46,370 nt of DNA from an uncultured Brachyspira sp. (GTDB lineage Bacteria; Spirochaetota; Brachyspiria; Brachyspirales; Brachyspiraceae): positions 1 to 46,370 of the forward strand of contig CASGDY010000002.1 in the NCBI GenBank assembly GCA_949300355.1, in the 5' to 3' direction. The position numbers and the translations under genes are program-made. Positions 34,501 to 43,610 of the stretch are shown piece by piece; within the stretch, counting starts at the first letter, position 1, and each line of letters opens with the position of its first letter. The notes under the pieces were generated by a model. It did not search any database. It saw only the letters and a program-made list of their open reading frames with translations, and was not told where the DNA came from.

Positions 34501-35999
34501 CATCATCTCCTACAAACTTTACAGTAGACGGCAAACCTTATACATTGTATGCTCATATACATGGTGATGCTGATAATGTAGCAATAGACGGAAGATTTTT
34601 AGGACATGGAAAAAAAGTAAAAATAGCATACTTCAATGATATATTTGATGATACAATAGTAGACTTTAACTTTGACGGACATATGTTTAATGTTAATAAC
34701 TTAACATTTACCTCCAGAAATAAGAAAAATTTAACTGTAACAGGCGAGGCAGAACTATTCAAAAATAACATAAATTATATGGCATTTGATTTGCTGTCAT
34801 CAGATGAACAGCTTGGACTTTTAGACGGTAATTTAAATTTAGGTATAGCAAAAGTAAAAGGCCCTGTCCACGTTGACCTTACAGTAAATGGAAATATGGA
34901 AGCACCTAGAATAGGCGGAATACTCACTCTTATGAAAAGTGATGTTCAGTTATCTTTTCTGCCTTCCGGAAGTACATATAGAGAAAGAGTTTACGGAATA
35001 CTCAGCAAAATATATTGGGATTTTACTATAGAGGCTTGGCGTCAGGTTAGAGTAGCACATTCTTTAGTAGGAGATGTGTATTTAGAGGAAGGCTCTAAAA
35101 TGAAAGTTTATAATACTCTTCTTGACGGAATAGAACTTGAAGGAACTATCAATGTAGAGAGAGGAAGCATATACTATTTACAAAATGTATATCAGCTTGA
35201 AAGAGGTTCTGTAACTTTTCCTAAAGCTAATAGCTTAGATCCTATAATAGATGCTACTGCTTATACATATAAAAAATATTATCCTTCAACAGGAAATTCA
35301 TCTTCTCAGTCATTTGAAAATGAATTATCAGGGGAAAGCGTTACTTTATATATGGAAATGAATGCCAGACTTTCTCAGTTATTATCATCTGAGGACAGTG
35401 CATTAAGACCGGTAAAATTCTATACTATACCTGCTTTAGGACAATATCAGGTTAATCAGCTTGCAGGAATACCGCAGGGAACTTTCGGCAGCAGAGAAGA
35501 TCAGATGTTTGCTCAAAGCATAGCAAATAGAGGCTCAATAAATAATGATCAGCAATTACAGCAGCTTACTATGAATTACAGCGACTTAATATTAAGAAGT
35601 ACTGTATTAAGACCTGTTGAAAGATGGTTCAGACAATTTTTGGGAATAGATTATATAAACTTAAACCCTACAGTAGTTAATAATTTAATATTTGTTACAA
35701 ATTCCAGCAGTATAAATGCTACTTCTGTATGGGATAATACAAGTGTTGGTATTGGTAAATATGTTTCTAAATATTTATATTTAAAATACGATGTTACATA
35801 TAGAGTTAATGACACAACAAGACCTAGCTTAAATGGAAGAAATGTCGATCCTTACTATTTTGATCATCAATTTGGTTTTGAAGTATCATTATTAAAAAAT
35901 TATAAACTTGCAAATTTTGTGTTTGAGTATAAAATAAATCCTTTCGATATAAGAGGAAAAGGACAAGATTTTAATATTGTTACTCGGTGGAGATTTTAG
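31548..35999 (+). CDS. tamB: TamB-like translocation and assembly module protein
   Basis: The protein has 1483 residues. It starts at TTG 31548 (GGAA five bases before) or at the in-frame ATG twelve codons on. A single N-terminal membrane anchor (about residues 12-34) is followed by very long, repetitive beta-strand sequence of the AsmA/TamB kind. The C-terminal DUF490 domain is clear: GTINVERGSIYYLQNVY, LERGSVTFPKANSLDPIIDATAYT, and a final strand ending in Phe (TRWRF). TamB proteins bridge inner and outer membranes and serve in outer-membrane protein insertion and phospholipid transport. It is directly followed by bamA, which supports the call. A smaller family member or YdbH-like protein is less likely. 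Confidence 0.88.
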   Translation: MRQKNRYSRFRMYVATTLLAFMIPALFSISMVISNKQKYLDNVIEYINKVSPINIYISDISISYKLELVLDNVKLYSKNNPKAFFEMDKASLGFNIFRIFIKKDPLYLLSDVNINNADFYPNLLDTSIFKSDDTNKNSYTDSRDIINNITTIFQEKNINIKNFSAKMVDNNNTTEVSITDLKGNFRDYGYFLSYDLNLPDNTIVNFNLESSTNLSNIKSEISGRDDRNDLFKYDLFITNTFYDIFIGLQNKNKYDFINFTYNYDDEDILFSITNIKLTKDTVYKFMNIALDTPIVRKFAKLDNKTISSVSNYINTFRNAEINSYGYYSFKERKKSHINFDLNVRDKLFNVAVDAELTNNKIILSNAYASLLEGSIIASGIVDLDNPISSILSLNVNNIKAGANYLSTRAYLKPVINSDNDEIKSRFTIASLSYANSMPNPMTFEFLYKKPEKEISIRLVPNEYYQPLYASYSLDNSNPIIASAKGVIPQDIFVVLLGQNIIDNLSSLNVEYTMSNAMYTGGKGNVQVLKASSKKIYTEEYLIRVGASIYNNIIDINDIYYRLSEDGGINANAKIEYDKNFNVKINGGINTPAGNYGLSGFSTTSTNGSKIVYASTDKSEIIASGIITTNGILDLNIKTPKTLKIKDIDINVDVDINNHQQQPLYIYGNVKANKNLAPIFALNTQFELSNQSVMFTNIILTYGENRITGDGILNSTDGIIKFAVLLKDLENNGIFAVDTSINKNNIYGTITVNQLPFDVSGQAYGVLTANATIIGLMNNPVIYLEKFDIKDFQIPGIQFDVSLNGYYRANELEIKDVLITKTGDFGTLTAKPFAKKQQIKIPYAYFSKELQNMSIEVNNMNFMSSFSGNINYNMRKLPDGKEEYRLQTGPITVNKRKLPEFGTTIIKDKNDILLTNTKNHGIKGSIVGEGGNTKTDLVYMYNNDDMLNINGVIKNTRRDQVDLLVTSDIINVEVFEIFNILFTEITSSPTNFTVDGKPYTLYAHIHGDADNVAIDGRFLGHGKKVKIAYFNDIFDDTIVDFNFDGHMFNVNNLTFTSRNKKNLTVTGEAELFKNNINYMAFDLLSSDEQLGLLDGNLNLGIAKVKGPVHVDLTVNGNMEAPRIGGILTLMKSDVQLSFLPSGSTYRERVYGILSKIYWDFTIEAWRQVRVAHSLVGDVYLEEGSKMKVYNTLLDGIELEGTINVERGSIYYLQNVYQLERGSVTFPKANSLDPIIDATAYTYKKYYPSTGNSSSQSFENELSGESVTLYMEMNARLSQLLSSEDSALRPVKFYTIPALGQYQVNQLAGIPQGTFGSREDQMFAQSIANRGSINNDQQLQQLTMNYSDLILRSTVLRPVERWFRQFLGIDYINLNPTVVNNLIFVTNSSSINATSVWDNTSVGIGKYVSKYLYLKYDVTYRVNDTTRPSLNGRNVDPYYFDHQFGFEVSLLKNYKLANFVFEYKINPFDIRGKGQDFNIVTRWRF

Positions 36000-38617
36000 T
36001 GAATTTTATTAAGAAAAATTGTATTATTTTATTTTCATTTCTTTTACTGACTGCAGCTTTGCTGATATCTGCAGAAGGCGATTTTGAGAATTTACGAACA
36101 GCAAGAAACATAGCTGTATATGAAGGTCTTACAATAAACCGTATAGATGTTACAGGTGAAGTAAGAATTACAAAGGAACAGATAATAAATAATTTTCCTA
36201 TAAAAGCAGGTAATAAATTTCAAAGAACTCAAATAAATGAAGCTATAAAAAAATTATTCGATACTCAATTATTTGACAGAGTAGCAATAGATGCTAACAG
36301 AGAAGATGATGGAGTAGTTTTAAATATTATAGTAGCTGAAAGATTTATCATAAAAGATATAGAATATATAGGAAATAAAAGATTAAGCAGAACGGCGCTT
36401 AATGATGCTGTAAGACCTATAATGAAAGCTGGAGATCCTTATATACCTCAGAAATTGAATGATGCTGTTAATGCCATTATAACAAATTATCAGGATAAGG
36501 GATATTTGAAAGCTTATGTTGAACCTAAAGTTATAGAAAATAAAGATACTTCTGATGTTTTAATACAAATGAATATAGTAGAAGGTAATGAAGTTAAAGT
36601 TGCTCATATAAGATTCCATGGAAATACTCATTTTACTGATAATGAACTTAAAAGACAAATGTCAACAAAAGAAAACGGATTTATGACTCTTGGAAAATTT
36701 AATGAGTTTACATTTGACGGAGATAAAGAAAAAGTTGTAAAATATTACGCTGATAGAGGTTATTATAAAGCCAGAGTTGATAATGTAAAGTTTACATATC
36801 AGTGGAGAAATCCGGAAATAAAAAATGAACAGGATTTAATAATAGATATATATATTACGGAAGGAGAAAAATATTATTTTGGAGATATAGGATTTAAAGG
36901 AAACTTTATCATACCTTCTGAAAATATACAGAAAGATATAAAAGCCAAAAAAGGTGCTTTATATAATTATACATATCATATGGCAGATTATCAGGGTATA
37001 CAAAATAAATACTCTGAAAGAGGTTATATATTCAGACAAGTTATACCTGTAATCACAGTTAATGAAGAAAATAAAATAGTAAATATAATGTACGATATAG
37101 TAGAAAATGATAAAGTACATATAGAAAATATTACTATATCAGGAAATACTAAAACCAAAGATTTTGTTATAGAAAGATATGTTGATATTAAACCTGGAGA
37201 AGTATTTAACACCACAAAAATACAAAGAGTACAGGAAAGATTATATAATACTCAATACTTTGATAATATCAATTTAGGGGTAAAACCAGGTACCGCTGAA
37301 GGACTTATGGAATTAAATTTGAATGTAACAGAAGGAAGAACTGCTATGATATCCGGAGGCGGAGGTTTCTCTACTGGTTCAGGATTTAAAGTATTCGCTT
37401 CTATTAGAGAAAACAACTTCTTGGGAAGAGGTTTGACATTAGGTTTAAGCGGAGAATTCGGACAGCAGCAGAAACGTATAGCAATAAACTTTGCTGAACC
37501 TTATTTACTTAATCTGCCTATATATTTGGGTGTTGATTTATCATACTTCAATGAAGGTGTAAATACAGGATATGAAATAGGAACAGACCAATTTGGAATA
37601 CCTAAATATTCATATTATACTAGACATGGTTTTGAAGGTATAGTAAGACTTGGTTATTATTTTGCTGACTATTATTCTACATTCATAACATTTGATACTA
37701 TAGTACAGCAGTATCAGCAATGGCATGATCAGGGTGCTACTGGCGACGGCCCTAATTATGTACTTAGCGATGTAAAAAAATATTTAACTCATAGGGTTAA
37801 TAAAAAGGATGGTTCTTTTGAAAGATGGGAAAGTGATTGGTTTACAACATTCATCGTTTCATATTCTTTGCTTAGAGACAGCAGAAATGATTATTTGAAC
37901 CCTACTAGAGGAAGTTTCTTAAGAGGTATGGTGGATTTCTATTTCGGTCATACACAGCTTATGAGATTAAGTGCTACAGGATTTTTAGCTATTCCTGCCA
38001 CAGATTGGCTGTCATTTGCATTCTATGGAGAATTAGGACAAATAGTTGCTACTCCTGGACTTCCTTTGAAAAATGATGCGGATGTACTTTACTACTTAAA
38101 CCCATTTGAAGATGTTAGAGGATGGGATACATCTAAATATACTATCTTCAAGAAAAACAGGGGACTTTCTACTTATGATATGAAAGGTGAAAACGACTCT
38201 ACAGATTCTTGGAGTTACGGAAGAGCTAAAGTGAGATTTTTTGCTGAACTTCGTATACCTATCATTCCTAAAACTTTAGGATTTGTTACTTTCCTTGATG
38301 CAGGACAATTATGGATGCCTGGAAGTACTGGTTGGAATCAGGACGGAGATGCTCATACATATCCTTCTCAATTTATGAAAATTGAAGATATATTCGATCC
38401 TTCTCAGTATATATATTCTGTAGGATTCGGATTCAGACTTACAATACCTATATTCAATATAAGATTCTATGTTGCTAAGAGATTTGTTTATAATAAAAAT
38501 GATGTTGGATTTGGTAAAGGTCTTCAGGACTTTGAGGGAGATACTTTCAGTCCTCTTGGTGCTTGGCTTGGAAGAGGATGGGGAATTGCATTTACTATGA
38601 ATCACCCATTCTATTAA
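35999..38617 (+). CDS. bamA: Outer membrane protein assembly factor BamA
   Basis: The protein has 872 residues. GGAG inside the last tamB codons and the sequence TAGTG give a GTG start at 35999 that shares one base with the tamB stop, so translation is coupled. A signal peptide covers about residues 1-24. Then come five POTRA domains (for example INRIDVTGEVRITKEQI, IKDIEYIGNKRLSRTAL, VAHIRFHGNTHFTDNEL, FGDIGFKGNFIIPSENI, IENITISGNTKTKDFVI). The C-terminal barrel begins near residue 440 (SGGGGFSTGSGFK) and carries NPFEDVRGWD and a final strand GRGWGIAFTMNHPFY. It inserts beta-barrel proteins into the outer membrane. Confidence 0.95.
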   Translation: MNFIKKNCIILFSFLLLTAALLISAEGDFENLRTARNIAVYEGLTINRIDVTGEVRITKEQIINNFPIKAGNKFQRTQINEAIKKLFDTQLFDRVAIDANREDDGVVLNIIVAERFIIKDIEYIGNKRLSRTALNDAVRPIMKAGDPYIPQKLNDAVNAIITNYQDKGYLKAYVEPKVIENKDTSDVLIQMNIVEGNEVKVAHIRFHGNTHFTDNELKRQMSTKENGFMTLGKFNEFTFDGDKEKVVKYYADRGYYKARVDNVKFTYQWRNPEIKNEQDLIIDIYITEGEKYYFGDIGFKGNFIIPSENIQKDIKAKKGALYNYTYHMADYQGIQNKYSERGYIFRQVIPVITVNEENKIVNIMYDIVENDKVHIENITISGNTKTKDFVIERYVDIKPGEVFNTTKIQRVQERLYNTQYFDNINLGVKPGTAEGLMELNLNVTEGRTAMISGGGGFSTGSGFKVFASIRENNFLGRGLTLGLSGEFGQQQKRIAINFAEPYLLNLPIYLGVDLSYFNEGVNTGYEIGTDQFGIPKYSYYTRHGFEGIVRLGYYFADYYSTFITFDTIVQQYQQWHDQGATGDGPNYVLSDVKKYLTHRVNKKDGSFERWESDWFTTFIVSYSLLRDSRNDYLNPTRGSFLRGMVDFYFGHTQLMRLSATGFLAIPATDWLSFAFYGELGQIVATPGLPLKNDADVLYYLNPFEDVRGWDTSKYTIFKKNRGLSTYDMKGENDSTDSWSYGRAKVRFFAELRIPIIPKTLGFVTFLDAGQLWMPGSTGWNQDGDAHTYPSQFMKIEDIFDPSQYIYSVGFGFRLTIPIFNIRFYVAKRFVYNKNDVGFGKGLQDFEGDTFSPLGAWLGRGWGIAFTMNHPFY

Positions 38618-38661
38618 AAATATATAAAAATAATTTTTATAAAATCCTAAAGGAGATAAAA

Positions 38662-39090
38662 ATGAAAAAGTATTATATTATGAGTTTATTATTTATAGCA
38701 GTGCTTGCTGTATCTATTGTTAGTCCTAGAGTTTTTACTCAATCTTACAGACTTACTAAGGTTGGATATATTGATCTTGAAAGAGTAATCAAAGAACTCA
38801 CTAGCGATGATGAATTTGTTGAAAAATTAAAATTAAAATTAGAAGAATATAAAACAAGAGATGCTATGCAGACAAATATGGAAGATACTTCTATAGCTCA
38901 AAATAGAGACTATTCTTTGAGAGGAGAAGTAAAAAGACAGGTTGCAAGCTCTCTTATGGCTATAGTAAAAAAAGAAGGATATACTTTAATACTAGAAAGA
39001 ACAGAACATTCAATTCTTTATGCTGATAGAAATTTCGATATAACAGAAGCTGTCATAGCAAATGTTAAAGCTTCACTTCAAAAACAATAA
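38662..39090 (+). CDS. Short OmpH/Skp-like periplasmic chaperone
   Basis: The protein has 142 residues. AAAGGAG before ATG 38662 fixes the start; the frame opens earlier inside bamA. A signal peptide with probable cleavage near PRVFTQS precedes VGYIDLERVIKEL, the opening typical of OmpH/Skp, and a C-terminal segment KKEGYTLILERTEHSILYADRNFDITEAV that matches the family end. The helical arm in the middle is much shorter than in E. coli Skp, so any trimer would have stubby tentacles. The position after bamA and before lpxD is the classical bamA-skp-lpxD order. Confidence 0.82.
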   Translation: MKKYYIMSLLFIAVLAVSIVSPRVFTQSYRLTKVGYIDLERVIKELTSDDEFVEKLKLKLEEYKTRDAMQTNMEDTSIAQNRDYSLRGEVKRQVASSLMAIVKKEGYTLILERTEHSILYADRNFDITEAVIANVKASLQKQ

Positions 39091-39112
39091 TTTAAAAACA
39101 ATTTTTTATAAT

Positions 39113-39150
39113 AACTAAAATGCATTGATAGTTTTTAATGCATTTTAGTT
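39113..39150 (+). terminator. Terminator after the Skp-like gene
   Basis: A perfect 14-bp stem (39113-39126 with 39137-39150) and 10-base loop, followed by TTTT, lies 22 bases past the stop. It separates tamB-bamA-skp from lpxD, which then needs its own promoter or partial readthrough. Confidence 0.8.
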
Positions 39151-39182
39151 TTTTGTATATAAAATAAACGGAGAAATTTATT

Positions 39183-40223
39183 ATGAAAATAAAAGATATA
39201 TCTAATTTTATACAGGCAAAAAAAATAATAGGAGATGAAAATAAAGAAATAAGCACACTCTCCCCTATTAATGACATTATAGAAAATTCAATAGTATGCA
39301 TAGATAATAACAAATATCTTGAAGCTGCATTAAATAGTAATGCAAATGCATTAATATTAAGAGAAGATGCTGCTGATGAAATAAAAGATTTTAAAAATAA
39401 AACGGCATTGATACATAATAACCCTAAAGAAGCATTTATCAAATTACTTTATTTTTTATTTGAAGATAAAAAATATCCGCTTGGAACTATAGAATCTACA
39501 GCAGTAATAAAAGAAAATGCCAATATATCTGATAATGCTTATATAGGCGATAATGTACATATAGGAAAAAATACAATAGTTGGAAAAGGAACTGTTATAG
39601 AAGCTAATGTATTTTTGGGAGATAATGTAGTTATTGGAGAAAACTGCACTATTTATGCAAATGTTACTATCCATGACAGATGTGTAGTAAAAGACAGAGT
39701 TATAATTGGTTCTTCTACTGTTATAGGAAATGACGGATTCGGATTCTTTGAAGTTAATGGAAAGCAGATGAAAATACCTCAAAGAGGAAATGTTGTAATA
39801 GAAAATGATGTTGAGCTTGGAGCGAATGTTTGTATAGACAGAGCTACATTAGGTTCTACTATAATAAGAGAAGGAGTAAAAATAGATAATTTAGTCCAAA
39901 TAGCACATAACTGTGACATAGGCGAGCATTCTATTATAGTATCCCAAGTAGGAATAGCCGGAAGTTCAAAAATAGGAAATCACTGCATACTTGGAGGACA
40001 AGTTGCCATAGCAGATCATGTTACAGTAGGAGAAAGAGTAATATTTGGAGGAAGATCTGCAGTAATGTCAAATGTAAAAATAGCTTCTCATTCTATTATG
40101 CTTGGAGCTCCTGCACAAAATATAGAAAGAGAAAAATTAAGAATGATTGCAGAACAAAAATTACCTGAATTGATTAATATAGTTGAAGAACGTTTTGAAG
40201 TGAAAATAAAAAGAGTCAAATAA
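39183..40223 (+). CDS. lpxD: UDP-3-O-acylglucosamine N-acyltransferase
   Basis: The protein has 346 residues. An N-terminal uridine-binding domain (with [15 protein letters not shown]) is followed from about residue 100 by a left-handed beta-helix of hexapeptide repeats. The catalytic His is in [15 protein letters not shown], and [15 protein letters not shown] and [17 protein letters not shown] are LpxD-typical. It adds the N-linked acyl chain in lipid A synthesis, so this organism should make lipid A-based lipo-oligosaccharide. LpxA and FabZ, often adjacent elsewhere, are not in the window. The ATG follows CGGAG. Confidence 0.94.
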   Translation: MKIKDISNFIQAKKIIGDENKEISTLSPINDIIENSIVCIDNNKYLEAALNSNANALILREDAADEIKDFKNKTALIHNNPKEAFIKLLYFLFEDKKYPLGTIESTAVIKENANISDNAYIGDNVHIGKNTIVGKGTVIEANVFLGDNVVIGENCTIYANVTIHDRCVVKDRVIIGSSTVIGNDGFGFFEVNGKQMKIPQRGNVVIENDVELGANVCIDRATLGSTIIREGVKIDNLVQIAHNCDIGEHSIIVSQVGIAGSSKIGNHCILGGQVAIADHVTVGERVIFGGRSAVMSNVKIASHSIMLGAPAQNIEREKLRMIAEQKLPELINIVEERFEVKIKRVK

Positions 40224-40341
40224 ATTGATTTTTAAATAAAATTGTAAAAATAATATAAAAATATCAAATATTCTTTTTACAAAATATAAAACTATTGTTT
40301 ATTAAATATTAATTAATTTTTTATATAAATAGGATTATTCT

Positions 40342-42306
40342 ATGCAAAATAAAAAATCTTTTGGACTTCAATTGAAAATATTTGTACTTCTTACAGTATC
40401 TGTATTAATAATGTTTGTAGCTGTTATTGCTTATATGGTAACACATAATATTTCTACTTCTAAAAGAAAAGGCTATGCCTCAACAGAATATATGATTACA
40501 ACCTATGCCAAAGATATAGAATTAGAAATGCTCACCTATATATCAACATTAAGAACATTATCATCATCATTAAGAAATGATATAGCAAATGGAACTGTTA
40601 CAAGAGAATCGCATGCAATAATCTTAGGAGATATGCTTAAAAATAATAAAAATTTATTTTCAATATATGAAATGTGGGAAAAAAATGCTTTTGACGGCAG
40701 AGATAATGAGTTTATAGATACAGATTATGGTTCTGAAGTTGACGGCAGATACGGACCTTCATATTTTTATGATAACAATGTAGTTACTTACGATAAAGTT
40801 TATCAAGATGAATTTGATGAAAACCCAAATTATTACACTATACCAAAAAACACTAAACAATTATATATAAGCGATGTAGAAAAAGATGATACTTATGCAG
40901 AGGCAGGAACCGTATTAACTGTTAGTGTGGTTGAGCCTATATTGGATAATTCAGGTAATTTTTTAGGAATGATAGGTGTTGATTTTTCCGCTGATAATTT
41001 AGTTTCAATAGTTTCTGATATATCTACAAATAATGGTATAGTTGGATATTTAATTAATCAAAATGGTACTATACTTGCAGCAACTAATACTCAAAATATC
41101 GGAAAACAAATATCTGATATATATAAAGATCATTCAAAAGAAATAATTGATAATATAAATAATAACAATAAATATTCTTTCATAAACAAAATAGATGATC
41201 AGAAAACATTTAATATTTTAATACCATTAGATTCATTGAAAGATAATAATAATTCATTGGCCTTACTCGTAAATATACCTGAAATTGTTATAGTCAAAGA
41301 AAATATAAAAAATGCTGTTATAACTTGTATATTAGCTGTAATCATTATTATAGTATTTTTAATTATTATAAATATTTTGATAAAGAAAAGTATAATAGAC
41401 CCTATATTGAAAGTTATGCATATATCTGAAAAACTAAGCAGCGGTAATTTAACTCCTGATGAAAATAACTCTTTAAGCAAGAGAAAAGATGAAATAGGAA
41501 TGATATTTAATTCTATTCAAAACACACAAAATAAATTATCAAATATAATAAAACAAATACTAGACACCACTAATACTATGGAAAATGCAAGCAAGAATGT
41601 AAGTGCCGGTACAATGGATTTATCAAGCAGAACAGAAAAACAAAGAGATGATCTAAAACTTATAAATGAAACTATGATTAATACATTAAAAGTTATAGAT
41701 AAAACTACTAATGATATAGCACTGACTAATGATAAAATACAAGTGCTTACAAATTCAAGCGAACATTGTTATAATCTATCAAAAGAATCTATGGTTATTA
41801 TGGAAGATATTACAAAAGCAACATCTGAAATATCAAATATAACAAAGATGATAGATGATATAGCTATGCAGACAAATATACTTGCTCTTAATGCCTCAGT
41901 AGAAGCAGCACGTGCCGGAGAACAAGGAAAAGGATTTGCTGTTGTAGCTTCTGAAGTAAGAAATCTAGCACAAACTTCTCAGGAATCTGTAAAAAATATT
42001 ACAAACATAGTTAATACTAGTATAGAAAAGATACAAGACGGAAATAAAAAAATAAAAGAAACTATGGACGCTTTGGAAGATATCACAAATAAAGCTAGAG
42101 AAAGCAGCCATATAGTAAGTCAAATGGTTGAATCTTCTACTCAGCAAGATGCTTCTGCAAGAGAGGTTCAAAGTGCTGTTAATAGTGTTGATATTAGTGC
42201 TGAACAAAATAGCAATTTAGTAAAAACTAATGCTGATATAGTTATTGATATGGAAAAAGAAACTGAAAAACTTGCTGATTTGATGAAATTTTTCAGTTTA
42301 AACTAA
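40342..42306 (+). CDS. Methyl-accepting chemotaxis protein with dCache-type sensor
   Basis: The protein has 654 residues and starts behind AGGA. The first membrane segment (about residues 10-32) and second (about 322-350) bracket a periplasmic Cache domain of about 280 residues with [16 protein letters not shown] and [17 protein letters not shown] segment follows ([19 protein letters not shown]), then a coiled-coil signalling domain with the conserved hairpin tip [40 protein letters not shown] (given in part). It should control flagellar motors through CheA/CheW in response to a small ligand, commonly amino acids or carboxylates in this class. No che genes are nearby. Confidence 0.93.
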   Translation: MQNKKSFGLQLKIFVLLTVSVLIMFVAVIAYMVTHNISTSKRKGYASTEYMITTYAKDIELEMLTYISTLRTLSSSLRNDIANGTVTRESHAIILGDMLKNNKNLFSIYEMWEKNAFDGRDNEFIDTDYGSEVDGRYGPSYFYDNNVVTYDKVYQDEFDENPNYYTIPKNTKQLYISDVEKDDTYAEAGTVLTVSVVEPILDNSGNFLGMIGVDFSADNLVSIVSDISTNNGIVGYLINQNGTILAATNTQNIGKQISDIYKDHSKEIIDNINNNNKYSFINKIDDQKTFNILIPLDSLKDNNNSLALLVNIPEIVIVKENIKNAVITCILAVIIIIVFLIIINILIKKSIIDPILKVMHISEKLSSGNLTPDENNSLSKRKDEIGMIFNSIQNTQNKLSNIIKQILDTTNTMENASKNVSAGTMDLSSRTEKQRDDLKLINETMINTLKVIDKTTNDIALTNDKIQVLTNSSEHCYNLSKESMVIMEDITKATSEISNITKMIDDIAMQTNILALNASVEAARAGEQGKGFAVVASEVRNLAQTSQESVKNITNIVNTSIEKIQDGNKKIKETMDALEDITNKARESSHIVSQMVESSTQQDASAREVQSAVNSVDISAEQNSNLVKTNADIVIDMEKETEKLADLMKFFSLN

Positions 42307-42317
42307 AAAATTTTTTT

Positions 42318-42641
42318 ATGATAGCTGAAAATATATTTTGTAAAAAATAATTTTTTAAAATTTTAAATATCTGCAACTCTGCGTGCTTATGCAACACCAC
42401 ACTTCTTTTGCGACCAAAGGAAGTGCCTGCGACTGAAAAAAGTACCTTTAGGTATGGTATTGCCACAGGCGAAGCCTGCCTTCAGAGAAAGTCTACATTT
42501 AGGCTTAAATTAATTATCTATCTTATATGTAATAGTATTATAGTATGATTTAACACTAATTTTATACTTGCATTTTTTGGTTCTTTTTTCGGCGGGAAAA
42601 AGTTGAATAAAAAAATGACAAACTTAAAAATTTTCACTATA
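42318..42641 (-). mobile_element. MITE-like element 3 (about 324 bp), opposite orientation
   Basis: This fills most of the 436-base gap between the chemoreceptor and the DUF6506 gene. The right end 42615-42641 (ATGACAAACTTAAAAATTTT to CTATA) is the complement of the left ends at 6030 and 6287. The left end 42318-42344 is degenerate but keeps TATATTTTGTAAA. Inside, CGGCGGG (42590-42596), TTTTTTGGTTCTTTTT and TTTTATACTTGCA are the complement of element 2. The GC-richer part at about 42374-42490 lines up with the GC-rich part of element 2 but has diverged. No gene is supported. A second degenerate end (42640-42666) follows at once, sharing TA with this one, so a remnant of a fourth element may extend to about 42710. 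Confidence 0.6.
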
Positions 42642-42643
42642 TA
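42615..42643 (+). promoter_or_regulatory. Outward promoter in the end of element 3, reading into the DUF6506 gene
   Basis: ATGACA (42615-42620) is followed after 17 bases by TATATA (42638-42643), reading out of the element towards the gene that starts 100 bases on. A second possible -10, TATAAT, lies at about 42710 closer to the gene, so the element promoter may not be the only one. Confidence 0.4.
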
Positions 42644-42742
42644 CTAGAAATTTTTAAATTTATAACTCTGCATGACACCCAACACTATTTATATTTTTTG
42701 CGATTATATTATAATAAAGCAAATACTTTTTTGGAGCATAAA

Positions 42743-43036
42743 ATGAAATTCGCTTATTTAATAATGGATAAAATTTTCGACAGTAAAAAAGATAAAGCAT
42801 CTATACATAATGGAGTTTCACAAATTATAGGAGTTTCAAATATAGAAGAAGCATGTAAAATAGCTAAAGAATTACAATCAGAAGGCATTGACTGTATAGA
42901 GTTATGCGGAGGATTCAGAGAAGAAGGAGCTAGAAAAATAATAGAAGCCACAGAAAATAAGATTGCTGTTGGATTTGTAGTGCATTTAGAGGAACAGAAT
43001 GATATTTACAAAAAATTGTTTGGAAATGAAAATTAA
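42743..43036 (+). CDS. DUF6506 family protein
   Basis: The protein has 97 residues. TTGGAG before ATG 42743 sets the start, and the longer frame from 42698 is rejected. The sequence MKFAYLIMDKIFD, VSNIEEACKIAKELQSEGIDCIELCGGF, GARKIIEATENKIAVGFVVH fits DUF6506, a family of small cytoplasmic alpha/beta proteins with a conserved IELCG(A/G)F segment. The biochemical role is unknown; the Cys and Glu of ELCG are the obvious conserved polar residues. The gene stands alone just downstream of mobile-element ends and converges with a small membrane protein gene. Confidence 0.75.
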   Translation: MKFAYLIMDKIFDSKKDKASIHNGVSQIIGVSNIEEACKIAKELQSEGIDCIELCGGFREEGARKIIEATENKIAVGFVVHLEEQNDIYKKLFGNEN

Positions 43037-43045
43037 ATAATTATA

Positions 43046-43246
43046 TTAAGAATTAGATTTATATAGGAAGCCGGCTACTATAGTTATAATACCAACAAGC
43101 ATAGTAAAAGGAGCTAAAAATCCCATAAAACCTTCAGGGTGCTGTCCTACCATTACTATAAATAGGAAACTAATAGCAAATATTGCAAGTCCTATTACTA
43201 GAATAATAATATTTTGTTTAGAAAGTTTATCATGATTATTTACCAT
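43046..43246 (-). CDS. Small membrane protein, unknown function
   Basis: The protein has 66 residues from the ATG at 43246; a TTG two codons earlier is the other option. It has two predicted membrane segments (IIILVIGLAIFAISFLFIVMV and FMGFLAPFTMLVGIITIVAGF) joined by a short loop GQHPEG, and a short charged start. I recognise no family. It lies downstream of tRNA-Leu on the same strand and ends 9 bases from the convergent DUF6506 gene. Confidence 0.55.
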   Translation of the reverse strand: MVNNHDKLSKQNIIILVIGLAIFAISFLFIVMVGQHPEGFMGFLAPFTMLVGIITIVAGFLYKSNS

Positions 43247-43321
43247 ATTCAATATACAAAAAAGTTTATAGGTATTACACTACAAACTCTATTTACTCCG
43301 TTTCATAAATTGATTGTTATT

Positions 43322-43406
43322 TGCTCGGAGCCGGAATCGAACCGGCACGGTCACAAGGACCAGCAGATTTTAAATCTGCTATGTCTACCAATTCCATCAC
43401 CCGAGC
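43322..43406 (-). tRNA. tRNA-Leu (anticodon UAA)
   Basis: On the minus strand the gene begins GCTCGGGTGATGGAATTGG and ends GGTTCGAATCCGGCTCCGAG, then C and discriminator A. The acceptor stem pairs GCTCGGG with TCCGAGC (one G-U). The anticodon stem is GCAGA/TCTGC around loop TTTAAAA, giving anticodon UAA for leucine TTA codons, the main leucine codon expected in this AT-rich genome. The long variable arm of a class II tRNA is present (TGGTCCTTGTGACCG). CCA is not encoded: the next bases are AATAAC. Confidence 0.95.
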
Positions 43407-43421
43407 TGGTAGTTGCCTAGA

Positions 43422-43449
43422 ATATTAACATATAATAAAAAAAAATCAA
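43422..43449 (-). promoter_or_regulatory. Predicted promoter of tRNA-Leu
   Basis: TTGATT (43449-43444) is followed after 16 bases by TAATAT (43427-43422), placing transcription start a few bases before the tRNA 5' end. The region is strongly T-rich, so alternatives exist. Confidence 0.4.
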
Positions 43450-43534
43450 GCTCTATTTTAGATTTTTTTTTCATTTTGCAAACTATTAAAATTAAAACAT
43501 ATTACTTTAATATAGTAAATAATTAGAAAAAATA

Positions 43535-43563
43535 TTGACATAAGTATAAATTATTGATAATAT
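43535..43563 (+). promoter_or_regulatory. Predicted promoter of yajC-secD-secF
   Basis: TTGACA (43535-43540) is followed after 17 bases by TAATAT (43558-43563), about 48 bases before the yajC start. A second TATAAT lies a few bases downstream. Confidence 0.55.
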
Positions 43564-43610
43564 GATATAATATCAAAAAAAATTTTTAAAAATCAAGAGG
43601 TAATTAAAGA

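Noticed and set aside
39456..39782. Minus-strand Ser/Tyr/Ile-rich ORF in lpxD (also 39092-39442)
   Set aside because: It is the reverse complement of hexapeptide-repeat codons, with no independent signals.
40242..40282. AT-only hairpin after lpxD as a terminator
   Set aside because: The 9-bp stem TTGTAAAAA/TTTTTACAA has a 23-base loop and no T-run after it.
42350..42490. CRISPR-like or tRNA-like reading of the GC-rich stretch
   Set aside because: There are no regular direct repeats with spacers and no cloverleaf; the stretch matches the interior of the MITE-like family.
43214..43420. 68-residue plus-strand ORF
   Set aside because: It runs antisense through tRNA-Leu and overlaps the small membrane protein start.
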